The translations under genes and the position numbers were made by a program. A DNA stretch of 64,000 bases from Mycolicibacterium sp. ND9-15 (GTDB lineage Bacteria; Actinomycetota; Actinomycetes; Mycobacteriales; Mycobacteriaceae). Shown piece after piece: positions 25,254 through 35,300 of the stretch (position 1 is the stretch's first letter; each line of letters begins with the position of its first letter). The stretch lies in contig NZ_CP142362.1 of NCBI RefSeq assembly GCF_035918395.1, positions 4,687,501 to 4,751,500 of the forward strand, read 5' to 3'. The notes under the pieces are model-generated. The model did no database searches. It saw only the letters and a program-made list of their open reading frames with translations, and was not told where the DNA came from.

Positions 25254-28200
25254 ATGCTGGCTAACATGGGCGCACTTGAGCAAAGCGAGCTTGGCGTGAA
25301 TGGACTGCCCACGGGAACGGTGACGCTGCTCTTGGCCGACGTCGAGGGGTCGACGCGGTTGTGGGAGTCGCAGCCAGGCGAGATGCGCGCGGCGATCGGG
25401 CGGCTCGATGCGACGTTGGCCGAGCTTGTCGTCGCCCATAGCGGGGTGCGTCCGGTGGAGCAGGGCGAAGGCGACAGCTTCGTGTTGGCCTTCGCGCGGG
25501 CCAGCGATGCGGTGGCGTGCGCGCTGGCGTTGCAGCGCGCGGCGTTGGCCCCGATTCAGCTGCGCATCGGCGTGCATACCGGGGAGGTCCAGTTGCGCGA
25601 CGAGGGCAACTACGTCGGCCCGACGATCAACCGCACGGCGCGGCTGCGCGATCTGGCGCACGGCGGGCAGACGGTGGTGTCGGGGGCGACCGAGTCCATG
25701 GTCGTGGACTATCTGCCCGGCGATGCCTGGCTGGTTGACCTGGGTTCGCATCCGTTGCGTGACCTGCCGCGCCCTGAACGCGTCGTGCAGCTGTGCCATC
25801 CCGACCTTTGCAACGAGTTTCCCCCGCTGCGCGCAGCCAAGGCAGCCGCACGGCATAGTCTCCCGGCGCAACTGACGCGATTCATCGGGCGCGAGAAGCA
25901 GATGGACGAGATCCGTGACATGCTGGCCGGCAACCGACTGGTGACATTGACCGGTGCAGGCGGGGTGGGCAAGACGCGCCTGGCGCTGCAGATTGCTGGC
26001 GGCACAGATCTGGGATCTGTCTGGTATGTGGATTTGGCGCCGCTCAGCGACTCAGATCTGGTCCCCGTAGCGGTGATTCGCGCATTGGGGGTGCCGGACC
26101 AGCCGGGTCGCTCGACGATGGAGAGCATCGTCACGTTCGTCGGCGAGCGCCCGGGACTCGCGGTGCTGGACAACTGCGAACACCTACTCGACGTGAGCGC
26201 GGAGCTGATCATCACCCTGCTGGAGCGGTGTCCAGCCCTGACCCTGCTGGCCACCAGCCGCGAGCCAATCGGCGTCGCGGGCGAACTCACATGGCGAGTG
26301 GCGTCCCTGTCAATCGAGGACGAAGCGATCGAGCTGTTCGTCGACCGTGCCCGTCACGCTCAGTCAGATTTCAGCCTCGGGGACGATGAGTTGGCGGTCG
26401 TTAGCGAGATCTGCAGGCGGCTGGACGGCATGCCGCTGGCGATCGAGTTGGCAGCCGCTCGGGTACGCGCATTGTCAGTGCAGGACATCCTCGACGGCCT
26501 CCATGACAGGTTCCGGTTGTTGACCGGTGGTTCGCGGAAAGCAGTGCGACGCCAGCAGACCCTGAAAGCGTCCGTGGACTGGTCACACGAGATGTTGACC
26601 GAACCCGAACGTGTCGTCTTCCGGCGACTGGCAGCGTTCGCCGGCGACTTCGACCTCGATGCCGCCCAGGCGGTGGCTTCAGGCGGAGACGTGGCCCACT
26701 TCCAGGTGCTGGATATACTCACGCTCCTGGTCGACAAGTCTCTGTTGTCGGCCGAAAGCACCAGTGGCAGAGCGAGATACCGGCTGCTTGAGACGGTCCG
26801 CCAGTACGCGATGGACAAGCTCAGCGAGTCCGGGGAAGCCGACGCCGTCCGCACTCGACACCGGGACCACTACACCTCGATGACCGCTCGACTCGGTGCA
26901 CCGGTAGGCGGCGAATACCAACGTCTCATCGAGCAGGCAGAGGCTGAAATCGACAACCTCCGTGCGGCGTTCGTCTGGAGTCGGGAGCGAAACGACTTCG
27001 ATGCCGCGTTGCGGCTCGCATGTTCCCTGCAACCGCTGTGGCTTATGCGCGGTCGCGTGCAAGAGGGATTGTCCTGGTTCAACGACGCGCTCACCGATCA
27101 GATCCGGTCCGATGAGATATCCGATGTTGCGGTCCACCTCAGCGCAGTGGCCGACAAGACGGTGCTCGACGCGTGGACCGTCAATATCCCCGGCGTCGGC
27201 CGACTGGACCAAGCCCTCACCATGGCAAGGGATCTCGACGACCCGGCTCTGCTGCTCCGCGTACTGGTCTCGTGTGTGGGAGCAGCCGCGTTCGACGCCG
27301 AGGCGGCTTATCCGTACATCGACGAAGCCCTGGGCTTGGCACGGAGGTTAGACGATCGGTGGCGGCTCTGCCAGATCCTCGGCTGGAAGGCCAACATCTC
27401 AATACTTGCGGGTGATCCGATTTCGGCTCGTGCCGCCGGCGAGGAAGGCCACTCGCTGGCCGAGGCCGTCGGAGACACATTCATCTCGCGAATGTGCCGG
27501 TACTGGGGTCCCGCGATGGCGTCTTTCCAGCACGGTGACCTAGACGACGGTATAACGCGATTGCGGGAACTGCTCGCTGAGTCCGAGTTGTCTGGAGACG
27601 TCATGCACGCATTACTTGCGCGCATCGGCCTCGCACACGCGTATGTCTGGACCGGTGATCCCGCAACGGGTCGAAGGCATGCCGAGGCGGCCATTGAAGC
27701 CGCGTCGGCGCTGGGCCAGTTTCTTGAACCGTGGGCGTACGCGCCCCTGGCTTTCGCGGCCCTTGCGGCGGGCGACCTGACGGCGGCCGCCGAAGCATGC
27801 GAATGCGCGTGGCGGCGCATCAGTGCTCAGCCCGAGACGGCGATAACGAACGTCATTCCAATGGCAGAGCTAGAACTCGCCCGAGGCGATCTAAGGGCTG
27901 CGAGAAGGTGGGCGGACGCGGACGTAACTGTCATGAAGGGGTGGCATCTCGCAAGGGCATTGGTGACTCGTGCTCGCGTTGCGATGGCGCAGGGCGATGT
28001 CTCGCAGGCGGACGAGGATCTTCACCTGGTGCTCGACTGTGTGGCGGATCATGAGGCGTATCAAATCGCGCCCGACGCCTTCGAGGTGCTTGGCGAGCTT
28101 GCCTGCAGGGCCGGTGATCACCGTAACGCGGCGCGGTTCTTCGGCGCGGCCGATGCCATGCGGAAACGGATGGGGTTGGTCAGGCTTCAAGTGCACGATG

Positions 28201-28541
28201 AAACGTACGCGATGTCGGTCGCGCTTCTCGGCGAGGCTCTGGGCCAGAACGACTTCGAGGCCTTGTCGGACGAAGGTGCCGCGCTGTCCACCGACGAGGC
28301 GATTGCTTACGCGAAGCGCGGCCGCGGTGAGCGTAAACGGCCGTCCAGCGGCTGGGCCTCGTTGACGCCGACCGAGCTCGACGTCATCCGGTTGGTCGCC
28401 GACGGTCTGGGGAATAAAGACATCGGTGCGAAGCTGTTCGTATCGCATCGCACCGTGCAGACGCATCTGACACACGTTTACACCAAGTTGGGACTGACAT
28501 CGCGGGTACAGCTGGCCCAGGAGGCCGCTCGGCATACCTAA
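25254..28541 (+). CDS. Adenylate cyclase-like / NB-ARC ATPase / LuxR regulator
   Basis: A 1,095-residue multidomain regulator. Residues 20-180 are a class III nucleotide cyclase domain with metal residues D29 and D74 and transition-state N126 and R130. The substrate-specifying positions are Q70 and N119 instead of Lys and Asp. A STAND-type ATPase follows with P-loop GAGGVGKT (234-241) and VLDNCEHLLD, then TPR-like helical repeats, and a C-terminal LuxR helix-turn-helix (TPTELDVIRLVADGLGNKDI, then HRTVQTHL). Mycobacteria carry several such proteins (Rv0386 group). ATG 25254 or 25266 could be used. No partner genes are obvious. Confidence 0.92.
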   Translation: MLANMGALEQSELGVNGLPTGTVTLLLADVEGSTRLWESQPGEMRAAIGRLDATLAELVVAHSGVRPVEQGEGDSFVLAFARASDAVACALALQRAALAPIQLRIGVHTGEVQLRDEGNYVGPTINRTARLRDLAHGGQTVVSGATESMVVDYLPGDAWLVDLGSHPLRDLPRPERVVQLCHPDLCNEFPPLRAAKAAARHSLPAQLTRFIGREKQMDEIRDMLAGNRLVTLTGAGGVGKTRLALQIAGGTDLGSVWYVDLAPLSDSDLVPVAVIRALGVPDQPGRSTMESIVTFVGERPGLAVLDNCEHLLDVSAELIITLLERCPALTLLATSREPIGVAGELTWRVASLSIEDEAIELFVDRARHAQSDFSLGDDELAVVSEICRRLDGMPLAIELAAARVRALSVQDILDGLHDRFRLLTGGSRKAVRRQQTLKASVDWSHEMLTEPERVVFRRLAAFAGDFDLDAAQAVASGGDVAHFQVLDILTLLVDKSLLSAESTSGRARYRLLETVRQYAMDKLSESGEADAVRTRHRDHYTSMTARLGAPVGGEYQRLIEQAEAEIDNLRAAFVWSRERNDFDAALRLACSLQPLWLMRGRVQEGLSWFNDALTDQIRSDEISDVAVHLSAVADKTVLDAWTVNIPGVGRLDQALTMARDLDDPALLLRVLVSCVGAAAFDAEAAYPYIDEALGLARRLDDRWRLCQILGWKANISILAGDPISARAAGEEGHSLAEAVGDTFISRMCRYWGPAMASFQHGDLDDGITRLRELLAESELSGDVMHALLARIGLAHAYVWTGDPATGRRHAEAAIEAASALGQFLEPWAYAPLAFAALAAGDLTAAAEACECAWRRISAQPETAITNVIPMAELELARGDLRAARRWADADVTVMKGWHLARALVTRARVAMAQGDVSQADEDLHLVLDCVADHEAYQIAPDAFEVLGELACRAGDHRNAARFFGAADAMRKRMGLVRLQVHDETYAMSVALLGEALGQNDFEALSDEGAALSTDEAIAYAKRGRGERKRPSSGWASLTPTELDVIRLVADGLGNKDIGAKLFVSHRTVQTHLTHVYTKLGLTSRVQLAQEAARHT

Positions 28542-28550
28542 TATCGTCGT

Positions 28551-29297
28551 ATGACAGTCGTTCTGGTGCACGGAAATCCGGAGACCGACGCGATCTGGGG
28601 CCCGTTGGTAGACGCGCTGGGACGCGATGACGTGGTGCGACTGTCTCCGCCGGGATTCGGCGCTCCACTACCGGACGGCTTCGCGGCGACCTACCTCGAC
28701 TATCGCGACTGGCTCGAGCGCGAGTTGGAGCGCTTCGACGGACCCGTCGATCTGGTCGGCCACGACTGGGGCGGCGGTCACGTCGTCAATGTGGCGATGC
28801 ACCGGCCCGACCTCCTCCGCACCTGGGCCAGCGACGTCGTCGGGCTCTTCGACACCGACTACATCTGGCACGATCTCGCGCAAGTGTGGCAGACGCCGGG
28901 AGCCGGTGAAGAACTGGTCGAGACGATGATGGGCGGCACGGTTGAAGACCGGACGGCCCAGATGTCGGACTTGGGCCTGCCTCCTGAAATCGGCAAATCG
29001 CTCGCCGAGGCGCAGGGACCCGACATGGGCCGAGCGGTCCTCGAGCTGTACCGGTCGGCTGCACAGCCCGTCCTCGCCGAAGCGGGACGCGGCCTACCGA
29101 CGGCGGCGTCCCGTCCGGGGCTGTCCATTCTGGCCACAGAGGATCCCTACGTCGGTTCGGAGGACATGCGCCGGCGGGCGGCGCAACGCGCCGGAGCGCG
29201 CACTGAAGTGCTCGCGGGACTGGGGCACTGGTGGATGGTGCAGAATCCGCAGTGGGCAGCCGAGGTGCTCGCGCGATTCTGGGAGACGGCCGGCTGA
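28551..29297 (+). CDS. Alpha/beta hydrolase with Asp nucleophile
   Basis: A 248-residue cytoplasmic alpha/beta-hydrolase. The nucleophile elbow is GHDWGGG, so the nucleophile is Asp rather than Ser. Together with HGNP near the N-terminus and the late His in GLGHWWM, this places it with epoxide hydrolases and haloalkane dehalogenases. The acidic triad member is probably in ATEDPYV. The chain is short for those families, so the cap domain is reduced. It starts 10 bases after the LuxR-type regulator and may be cotranscribed with it. Substrate unknown. Confidence 0.85.
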   Translation: MTVVLVHGNPETDAIWGPLVDALGRDDVVRLSPPGFGAPLPDGFAATYLDYRDWLERELERFDGPVDLVGHDWGGGHVVNVAMHRPDLLRTWASDVVGLFDTDYIWHDLAQVWQTPGAGEELVETMMGGTVEDRTAQMSDLGLPPEIGKSLAEAQGPDMGRAVLELYRSAAQPVLAEAGRGLPTAASRPGLSILATEDPYVGSEDMRRRAAQRAGARTEVLAGLGHWWMVQNPQWAAEVLARFWETAG

Positions 29298-29337
29298 CGA
29301 ACTGGTCTTGTCACCCCGGTCCGCTAGGGTCGAAAGC

Positions 29338-30732
29338 ATGTTCGAATCAGCCAGCGACGTGGAGTTGCTCGACGCGATGCGGGATGCGCAGCAAGCCGAA
29401 CGTGTCGCCGTCGCCCGCAAGTTCTTCGCTGCGGGCCGGTTCGGGTTGCGGCGCTTCGCCGCAATGGGCAACACCCACGAAAGCTGGTGCGTCGACGACT
29501 GGGATGTCATAGCCTCCGAAGTCGCGGCCGAACTCGGAACGAGCCGAGGACGCGCGTCCTCGCTAATTGGTTATGGCAAAACGCTAATCGAGCGGATGCC
29601 TCGGCTGGGCGAAGTCTTCCTCGCGGGACAGGTCGATTTTCGGGTGATCAGGACCATCGACTATCGAGTCGGGTTGATCGTCGACGACGAGGTGATGGCC
29701 GCGATTGACGAAATGGTGGCACACAAAGCGCCATCGTGGAACAAATTGTCTGACGCCAAGATTGCCCAGTTGGTCGACTGGATGGTGCTCGATGTCGATC
29801 CCGACGCGCTGCGCGTTGCCAAGGAGCGCGACGATGACCGTCATATCGGGATCACCCCCACTCGACACGGGATGGCGGATATCTGGGGCAGCATCCGAGC
29901 GACCGACGGCACCGTGCTGGACGAAAAGCTCAACCAGCTTGCGGCCACCGTCTGCCGAGACGACCCACGAACCACGCGGCAGCGCCGTGCGGATGCCCTG
30001 ATGGCGCTCGTTGCCGGAGAATCCAGGATGGCATGCAAGTGCGAAGCGCAACGGTGCACCGCAGCAGAGCGCTCCGCTGCGACACCGGATGTCGTGATCC
30101 ACGTGCTTGCCGACGAAGCAACGGTGAGCGGTGAGAAGAGCACGCCGGGATACGTGGCAGGGCTCGGCCCGGTACCGGCACCGCTGGTGCGCGAGATGGC
30201 CGAGACCGCCAAGCTCAAACCCCTGAGCATCCCGAAGAACTTGCTTGCCGAACCCCAGTATCGGCCGTCGGCGGCGTTGGCAGACTTCGTCCGCTGCCGC
30301 GATCTGACGTGCAGATGGCCCGGATGCGATAAGCCGGCCTGGAAAGCGGATATCGACCACACGGTGCCGTACCCGGCGGGGCCGACGCATCCGTCGAACA
30401 ACGCCTGTTACTGCCGCTTTCACCACCTGATGAAGACTTTCCACTGCGGACCCCATGGCTGGCGCGAAGAGCAGTTACCCGATGGCACAATCGTTTTCAC
30501 ATCGCCCAGCGGCCGTGTCCACGTCACCGAACCGCTGAGCGCACAGTTGTTCCCCCAACTCGCGGCGTCCACCGGCGCCCTCACCCTGAGTGCCGGCCCA
30601 CCGCCGGGTGAATGGCGGGGTGCGTCAATGCCGAAGCGAAAACGCACCCGCGCTCAAGATCGCGCGTACCGCATCGAACGGGAACGCGCCATCAACGCCG
30701 CGCGCTATGCCGCGGACCCCCCGCCCTTCTGA
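29338..30732 (+). CDS. DUF222 / HNH endonuclease (13E12-type) protein
   Basis: A 464-residue protein of the REP13E12 family that is multicopy in mycobacteria. The DUF222 region spans about 1-320. The HNH nuclease motif near the C-terminus is complete: CRDLTCRWPGCDKPAW, DIDHTVPYPAGPTHPSNN and CRFHHLMKTFHC. The tail is basic. The start at 29338 is supported by the conserved MFESASDVELLDAMRDAQ beginning. The genes are often associated with mobile or repeat DNA, although no transposon ends are visible here. The biological role is unknown. Confidence 0.9.
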   Translation: MFESASDVELLDAMRDAQQAERVAVARKFFAAGRFGLRRFAAMGNTHESWCVDDWDVIASEVAAELGTSRGRASSLIGYGKTLIERMPRLGEVFLAGQVDFRVIRTIDYRVGLIVDDEVMAAIDEMVAHKAPSWNKLSDAKIAQLVDWMVLDVDPDALRVAKERDDDRHIGITPTRHGMADIWGSIRATDGTVLDEKLNQLAATVCRDDPRTTRQRRADALMALVAGESRMACKCEAQRCTAAERSAATPDVVIHVLADEATVSGEKSTPGYVAGLGPVPAPLVREMAETAKLKPLSIPKNLLAEPQYRPSAALADFVRCRDLTCRWPGCDKPAWKADIDHTVPYPAGPTHPSNNACYCRFHHLMKTFHCGPHGWREEQLPDGTIVFTSPSGRVHVTEPLSAQLFPQLAASTGALTLSAGPPPGEWRGASMPKRKRTRAQDRAYRIERERAINAARYAADPPPF

Positions 30733-30771
30733 TCGCGGGGCAGCAGACGTAACCCACGCCACAATTGTTTC

Positions 30772-30837
30772 GGAAACGTTTCCGGCGACCGGACGGCCCA
30801 GCGCAAGCCATGTGAGCGGGTGTTGACCTTTCGGTCA
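30772..30837 (+). promoter_or_regulatory. Candidate regulatory palindromes before narK
   Basis: Two dyads lie in the 145-base gap upstream of the nitrate genes: a perfect palindrome GGAAACGTTTCC (30772-30783) and TGACC-TTTC-GGTCA (30824-30837). The second resembles, imperfectly, the spacing of GlnR-type nitrogen-control half-sites. No reliable -10 element was identified. Which regulator binds is not shown by the sequence. Confidence 0.35.
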
Positions 30838-30877
30838 CGGACCTGCAACCGCTGCGGAATGGCCACCCGCGATCGTG

Positions 30878-32305
30878 ATGCCTGTGAAGACTCTGGGCCG
30901 TAGCCGCACCATCGAGAACTGGGATGCCGAGGACGTCGAGGCGTGGGAATCCGGCGGTAAAGCCATCGCGAAGCGCAACCTGATCTTCTCGATCTTCGCC
31001 GAGCACGTCGGCTTCTCGGTGTGGTCGATCTGGTCGGTGATGGTGCTGTTCATGCCGCAGGACGTCTACGGCATCGATGCTGCGGGCAAGTTCTATCTGG
31101 TCGCGATGCCCACCCTGGTCGGCGCCTTCATGCGCATCCCGTACACCATCGCCCCGGCGCGCTTCGGCGGGCGCAACTGGACCATCGTCAGCGCTCTACT
31201 GCTGCTGATCCCGACGGTGCTGACGCTGTGGGTGATGAACAACCCGGGCACCTCCTACACCACGTTCATGATCGTGGCGGCAGTCGCGGGTGTCGGCGGC
31301 GGCAACTTCGCCTCGTCGATGACAAACATCAACGCGTTCTACCCGCAGCGGCTCAAGGGCTGGGCGCTCGGCCTCAATGCCGGCGGTGGCAACATCGGCG
31401 TACCGGTGATCCAGCTGGTCGGCCTGCTGGTGATCGCCGCCCTGAGCAACACCGCACCCGAAATCGTCTGCGCCATCTACCTTGTGCTGATCGCGTTGGC
31501 CGCACTGGGTGCCGCGCTGTTCATGGACAACCTCGGCAACCAGCGGTCGGACCTCGGTGCGATGGCAGAAGCGTTGCGGTTCAAGCACTCCTGGGTGATG
31601 AGCTTCCTCTACATCGGCACATTCGGCTCCTTCATCGGCTTCTCGTTCGCGTTCGGGCAGGTACTGCAGATCAACTTTCTCGCCGGCGGTGACAGCACGG
31701 CCCAGGCGTCGCTGCACGCCGCGCAGATCGCGTTCATCGGTCCGTTGCTCGGCTCGATCGCAAGGCCCTTCGGCGGCAAGCTGTCCGACAAGGTCGGTGG
31801 CGGCAGGGTCACCCTCTACACGTTCATCGCGATGATTTTCGCCGCCGGAATACTGGTGACGGCGGGTGTCCTCGACGACGGTATGGCAGGCGCGGCCACC
31901 GGCGCGCAGCTTACCGCCTACGTCACCGGCTTCATCCTGCTGTTCATCCTGTCGGGCCTCGGGAACGGTTCGACGTACAAGATGATCCCGTCCATCTTCG
32001 AAGCCAAGGCCCAAGGTCGTGACGAATGGAGCCGCGAAGAGAAGGCCGCCTGGTCCCGCAGCATGTCCGGTGCGCTGATCGGCTTCGCCGGTGCGGTCGG
32101 CGCGCTCGGCGGTGTGTTCATCAATGTCGTCCTGCGCGCGTCCTACGTCAGCGACACCAAATCCGCGACCAACGCATTCTGGGTGTTCCTCGGCTTCTAC
32201 GTGATCTGCGCGGTCGTCACCTGGTTCGTGTTCCTGCGTATGCAGACCTCGCGGGCCGGTGCGGGCGAACAGATCGATCGCGCCGCCGCACGGGTGCCGG
32301 CCTGA
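30878..32305 (+). CDS. narK: Nitrate/nitrite MFS transporter NarK-type
   Basis: A protein of about 475 residues with 12 predicted transmembrane helices of the NNP (nitrate/nitrite porter) branch. Family hallmarks are RIPYTIAPARFGGRNW, the nitrate signature glycine-rich segments GGGNFASSMTNINAFYP and GLNAGGGNIGVP, and FGGKLSDKVGG. It imports nitrate (or exports nitrite) across the inner membrane. ATG 30878 is adjacent to a GTG at 30875; either could start. The next gene begins five bases after its stop, so the two form a nitrate uptake and reduction operon. Confidence 0.93.
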   Translation: MPVKTLGRSRTIENWDAEDVEAWESGGKAIAKRNLIFSIFAEHVGFSVWSIWSVMVLFMPQDVYGIDAAGKFYLVAMPTLVGAFMRIPYTIAPARFGGRNWTIVSALLLLIPTVLTLWVMNNPGTSYTTFMIVAAVAGVGGGNFASSMTNINAFYPQRLKGWALGLNAGGGNIGVPVIQLVGLLVIAALSNTAPEIVCAIYLVLIALAALGAALFMDNLGNQRSDLGAMAEALRFKHSWVMSFLYIGTFGSFIGFSFAFGQVLQINFLAGGDSTAQASLHAAQIAFIGPLLGSIARPFGGKLSDKVGGGRVTLYTFIAMIFAAGILVTAGVLDDGMAGAATGAQLTAYVTGFILLFILSGLGNGSTYKMIPSIFEAKAQGRDEWSREEKAAWSRSMSGALIGFAGAVGALGGVFINVVLRASYVSDTKSATNAFWVFLGFYVICAVVTWFVFLRMQTSRAGAGEQIDRAAARVPA

Positions 32306-32310
32306 CGCCC

Positions 32311-35300
32311 ATGGTGACCAGGACGGCGTGCTCGTACTGCGGCGTGGGCTGCGGTATCGAGGTGCACACCGCCACCGACCGCGATACCGGCAGGCCGGTC
32401 ATCGCGCGGGTCGCCGGAGACAAGCTGCACCCGGCCAACTTCGGCAGGCTCTGCACCAAGGGCGCCACCCACGCGGAGTTGATGCGCGCCGACGGCGGCC
32501 GGCTGGCATCGGCACTGCTGCGGCCCAGCCGGAACGAGGAACCGGTCCCGACGCCCGTCGACGACGCGGTCGCCGAGGCGGGGCGGCGGCTCCGGGCGAT
32601 CGTCGACGAGCACGGCCCAGATGCGGTCGCGCTGTACGTGTCGGGCCAGATGTCCTTGGAAGCCCAGTATCTTGCGACCAAGCTGGCCAAGGGGTTTCTG
32701 CGCACGGTGCACATCGAGTCCAACTCGCGACTATGCATGGCCAGCGCCGGCACCGGCTTCAAGCAATCACTGGGCGCCGATGGACCACCGGGGTCCTATG
32801 CCGACTTCGACTGCACGAACCTGTTTTTCGTCATCGGTTCCAACATGGCCGACTGCCACCCGATTCTGTACCTGCGGATGGTCGATCGGCTCAAGGCGGG
32901 CGCCGAGCTGATCGTCGTCGACCCGCGCCGTACCGCCACAGCCGAACGCGCCGACCTCTTCCTGCAGATCAAACCGGGCACCGACCTCGCGCTGCTCAAC
33001 GGCCTTCTGCATCTGCTCGTCGAAAGCGGGGACATCGACCGTGATTTCATCGACGAGCACACCGACGGCTGGGCGGCGATGCCGGCGTTCCTCGCCGATT
33101 ACACCCCCGACCGGGTCGCCCGCATCACCGGACTCGCGGAGGCCGACATCCGCACCGCCGCACGGATGATCGCCGCGGCGGGGGACTGGCTGAGCTGCTG
33201 GACGATGGGGCTCAACCAGAGCACCCACGGGACGTGGAACACCAACGCGATCTGCAACCTGCACCTGGCGACCGGGGCGATCTGTCGGCCCGGCAGCGGA
33301 CCGATGTCGCTGACCGGACAGCCCAATGCGATGGGCGGACGCGAAATGGGCTACATGGGACCGGGATTGCCCGGCCAGCGTTCGGTGACCTCGGCAGAGG
33401 ACCGCGCGTTCGTCGAGGAGCAGTGGAACCTGCCGCCCGGCACGATCCGTACCGACGTCGGCCCCGGCACCATTGAGATGTTTCGTCAGCTTGCCGACGG
33501 CAAGATCAAGGCGTGCTGGATCATCTGCACCAATCCGGTTGCGACCGTCGCCAACCGGTCGACGGTCATCGACGGCTTGCAGGCCGCTGAACTCGTCGTC
33601 ACCCAGGACGCCTACCGCGCCACGGCCACCAACACCTACGCCGACATCGTGCTGCCCGCCGCGATGTGGGGTGAGTCAGACGCGGTAATGGTCAACTCCG
33701 AACGCAACCTGACCCTGCTGCAGCAGTGCATTCCCGCGGCGGGACAGGCCCGGCCGGACTGGCAGTTGATCTGCCAGGTGGCCGCCCACATGGGATTCGC
33801 GGAGCACTTCTCCTACACCTCCAGCGAGCAGATCTTCGACGAGATCCGGCGGTTCTGGAACCCCACGACCGGGTACGACCTGCGCGGCGCCAGCTATGCG
33901 CGGTTGCGGCAGACTCCGGTGCAGTGGCCATGCCCGCCGAACGACGAGGCGGACCGCCACCCCATCCGCTACCTCAACGACGGTGTCAGCCAGGAGTACT
34001 TCGTCGACGAACGCGGGCACGCCCCCCGACTGGCCTTCCCGACCCCGTCGCGGCGTGCGATCTTCCATGCCCGACCGCACATGGACGCGCGGGAACTGCC
34101 CGATGACGACTACCCCTTGGTGCTCAACACCGGTCGGCTGCAACATCAGTGGCACACCATGACCAAAACGGGGCGGGTCGATGCCCTCAACAAGCTCGAC
34201 GGCGGGCCGTTCGTCGAAATTCACCCCGACGATGCCCGCACCCTCGGCATCGAGAGCGGGCAGCCCGTCGAGCTCACGTCGCGGCGCGGCCGCGCGGTGC
34301 TGCCGGCCACCGTCACCGACCGGGTGCGTCCGGGCTGTTGTTTCGCACCGTTCCACTGGAATGACGACCACGGCGCCGGCCTGGCCGTCAATGCGCTCAC
34401 CAACGACGCCGTCGACCCCGACTCACTGCAGCCCGAGTTCAAGGTCTGCGCGGTCAACCTGCGGCCCGTCGCCTCGCCGGCGCTCACCGAACAGGAATCG
34501 CTGTACGTGTCGGGCTTTTTCAGCGGGCTGGCCGAGGCCCAGTCGGAGGTCCCGGTACTGCCCGATTCCGCGCCCGTGTGCAGCGAAGTGCGGCACTGGA
34601 TCAACGGGTTGCTCGCCGGGCAGTCCCGCCCCCCGTCCGAGGAGCCGACGGCATCGCCGCAACTCGACGATGGTCCGCTCGTGTTGTGGGCGTCGCAGAC
34701 CGGCACCGCGGAGGACTTCGCCGCGCGACTGGCCGACCGGCTCGGCGGGGCGCAGTGCGTGAACATGGACGAACTCGCGCCCGCGGACCTGGCCGTGGCG
34801 CGCGACGTGCTGGTCGTCACCAGCACCTTCGGCGACGGCGGGCCACCCGACAACGGTGCCGGCTTCTGGCAGCGGCTGCAGTCCGAGGCGCCGGCATTAC
34901 CGGGGCTGCGGTACGCGGTGCTGGGTATCGGCGACCGGTCCTACGACAACTTCTGCGGTCACGCCAAGGCGGTCGACGCCAGGCTGGCGGACCTCGGCGC
35001 GGTCCGGCTGCTCGAGCGCGCCGAATGCGAAGCCCATGACGACGAGCGGATGCGGCGTTGGGCAGATGACGTGACCGCACTGCTCAATCCCGAGATAACC
35101 ACCTCGCCACCGTCGGGAAGTGTCTCGACAGTCGTGCGGCCCACTACGGTCGCGCAGCCGTTCACACGGGCCAGCCCCATCGTCGTGCCGCTGTCGCGGA
35201 ACGTGCTCCTGAGCGGGCCGGCATCACGAAAAGAAGTGCGGCAGTTCGGCTTTGACGTATCGCAGCACGACGTCAGCTACGCCGCCGGCGACTCGCTGGG

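Noticed and set aside
29338..30732. DUF222-HNH gene as part of an insertion sequence or intein
   Set aside because: No flanking inverted repeats, target duplications or interrupted host gene were seen. The frame is a complete stand-alone member of the family.
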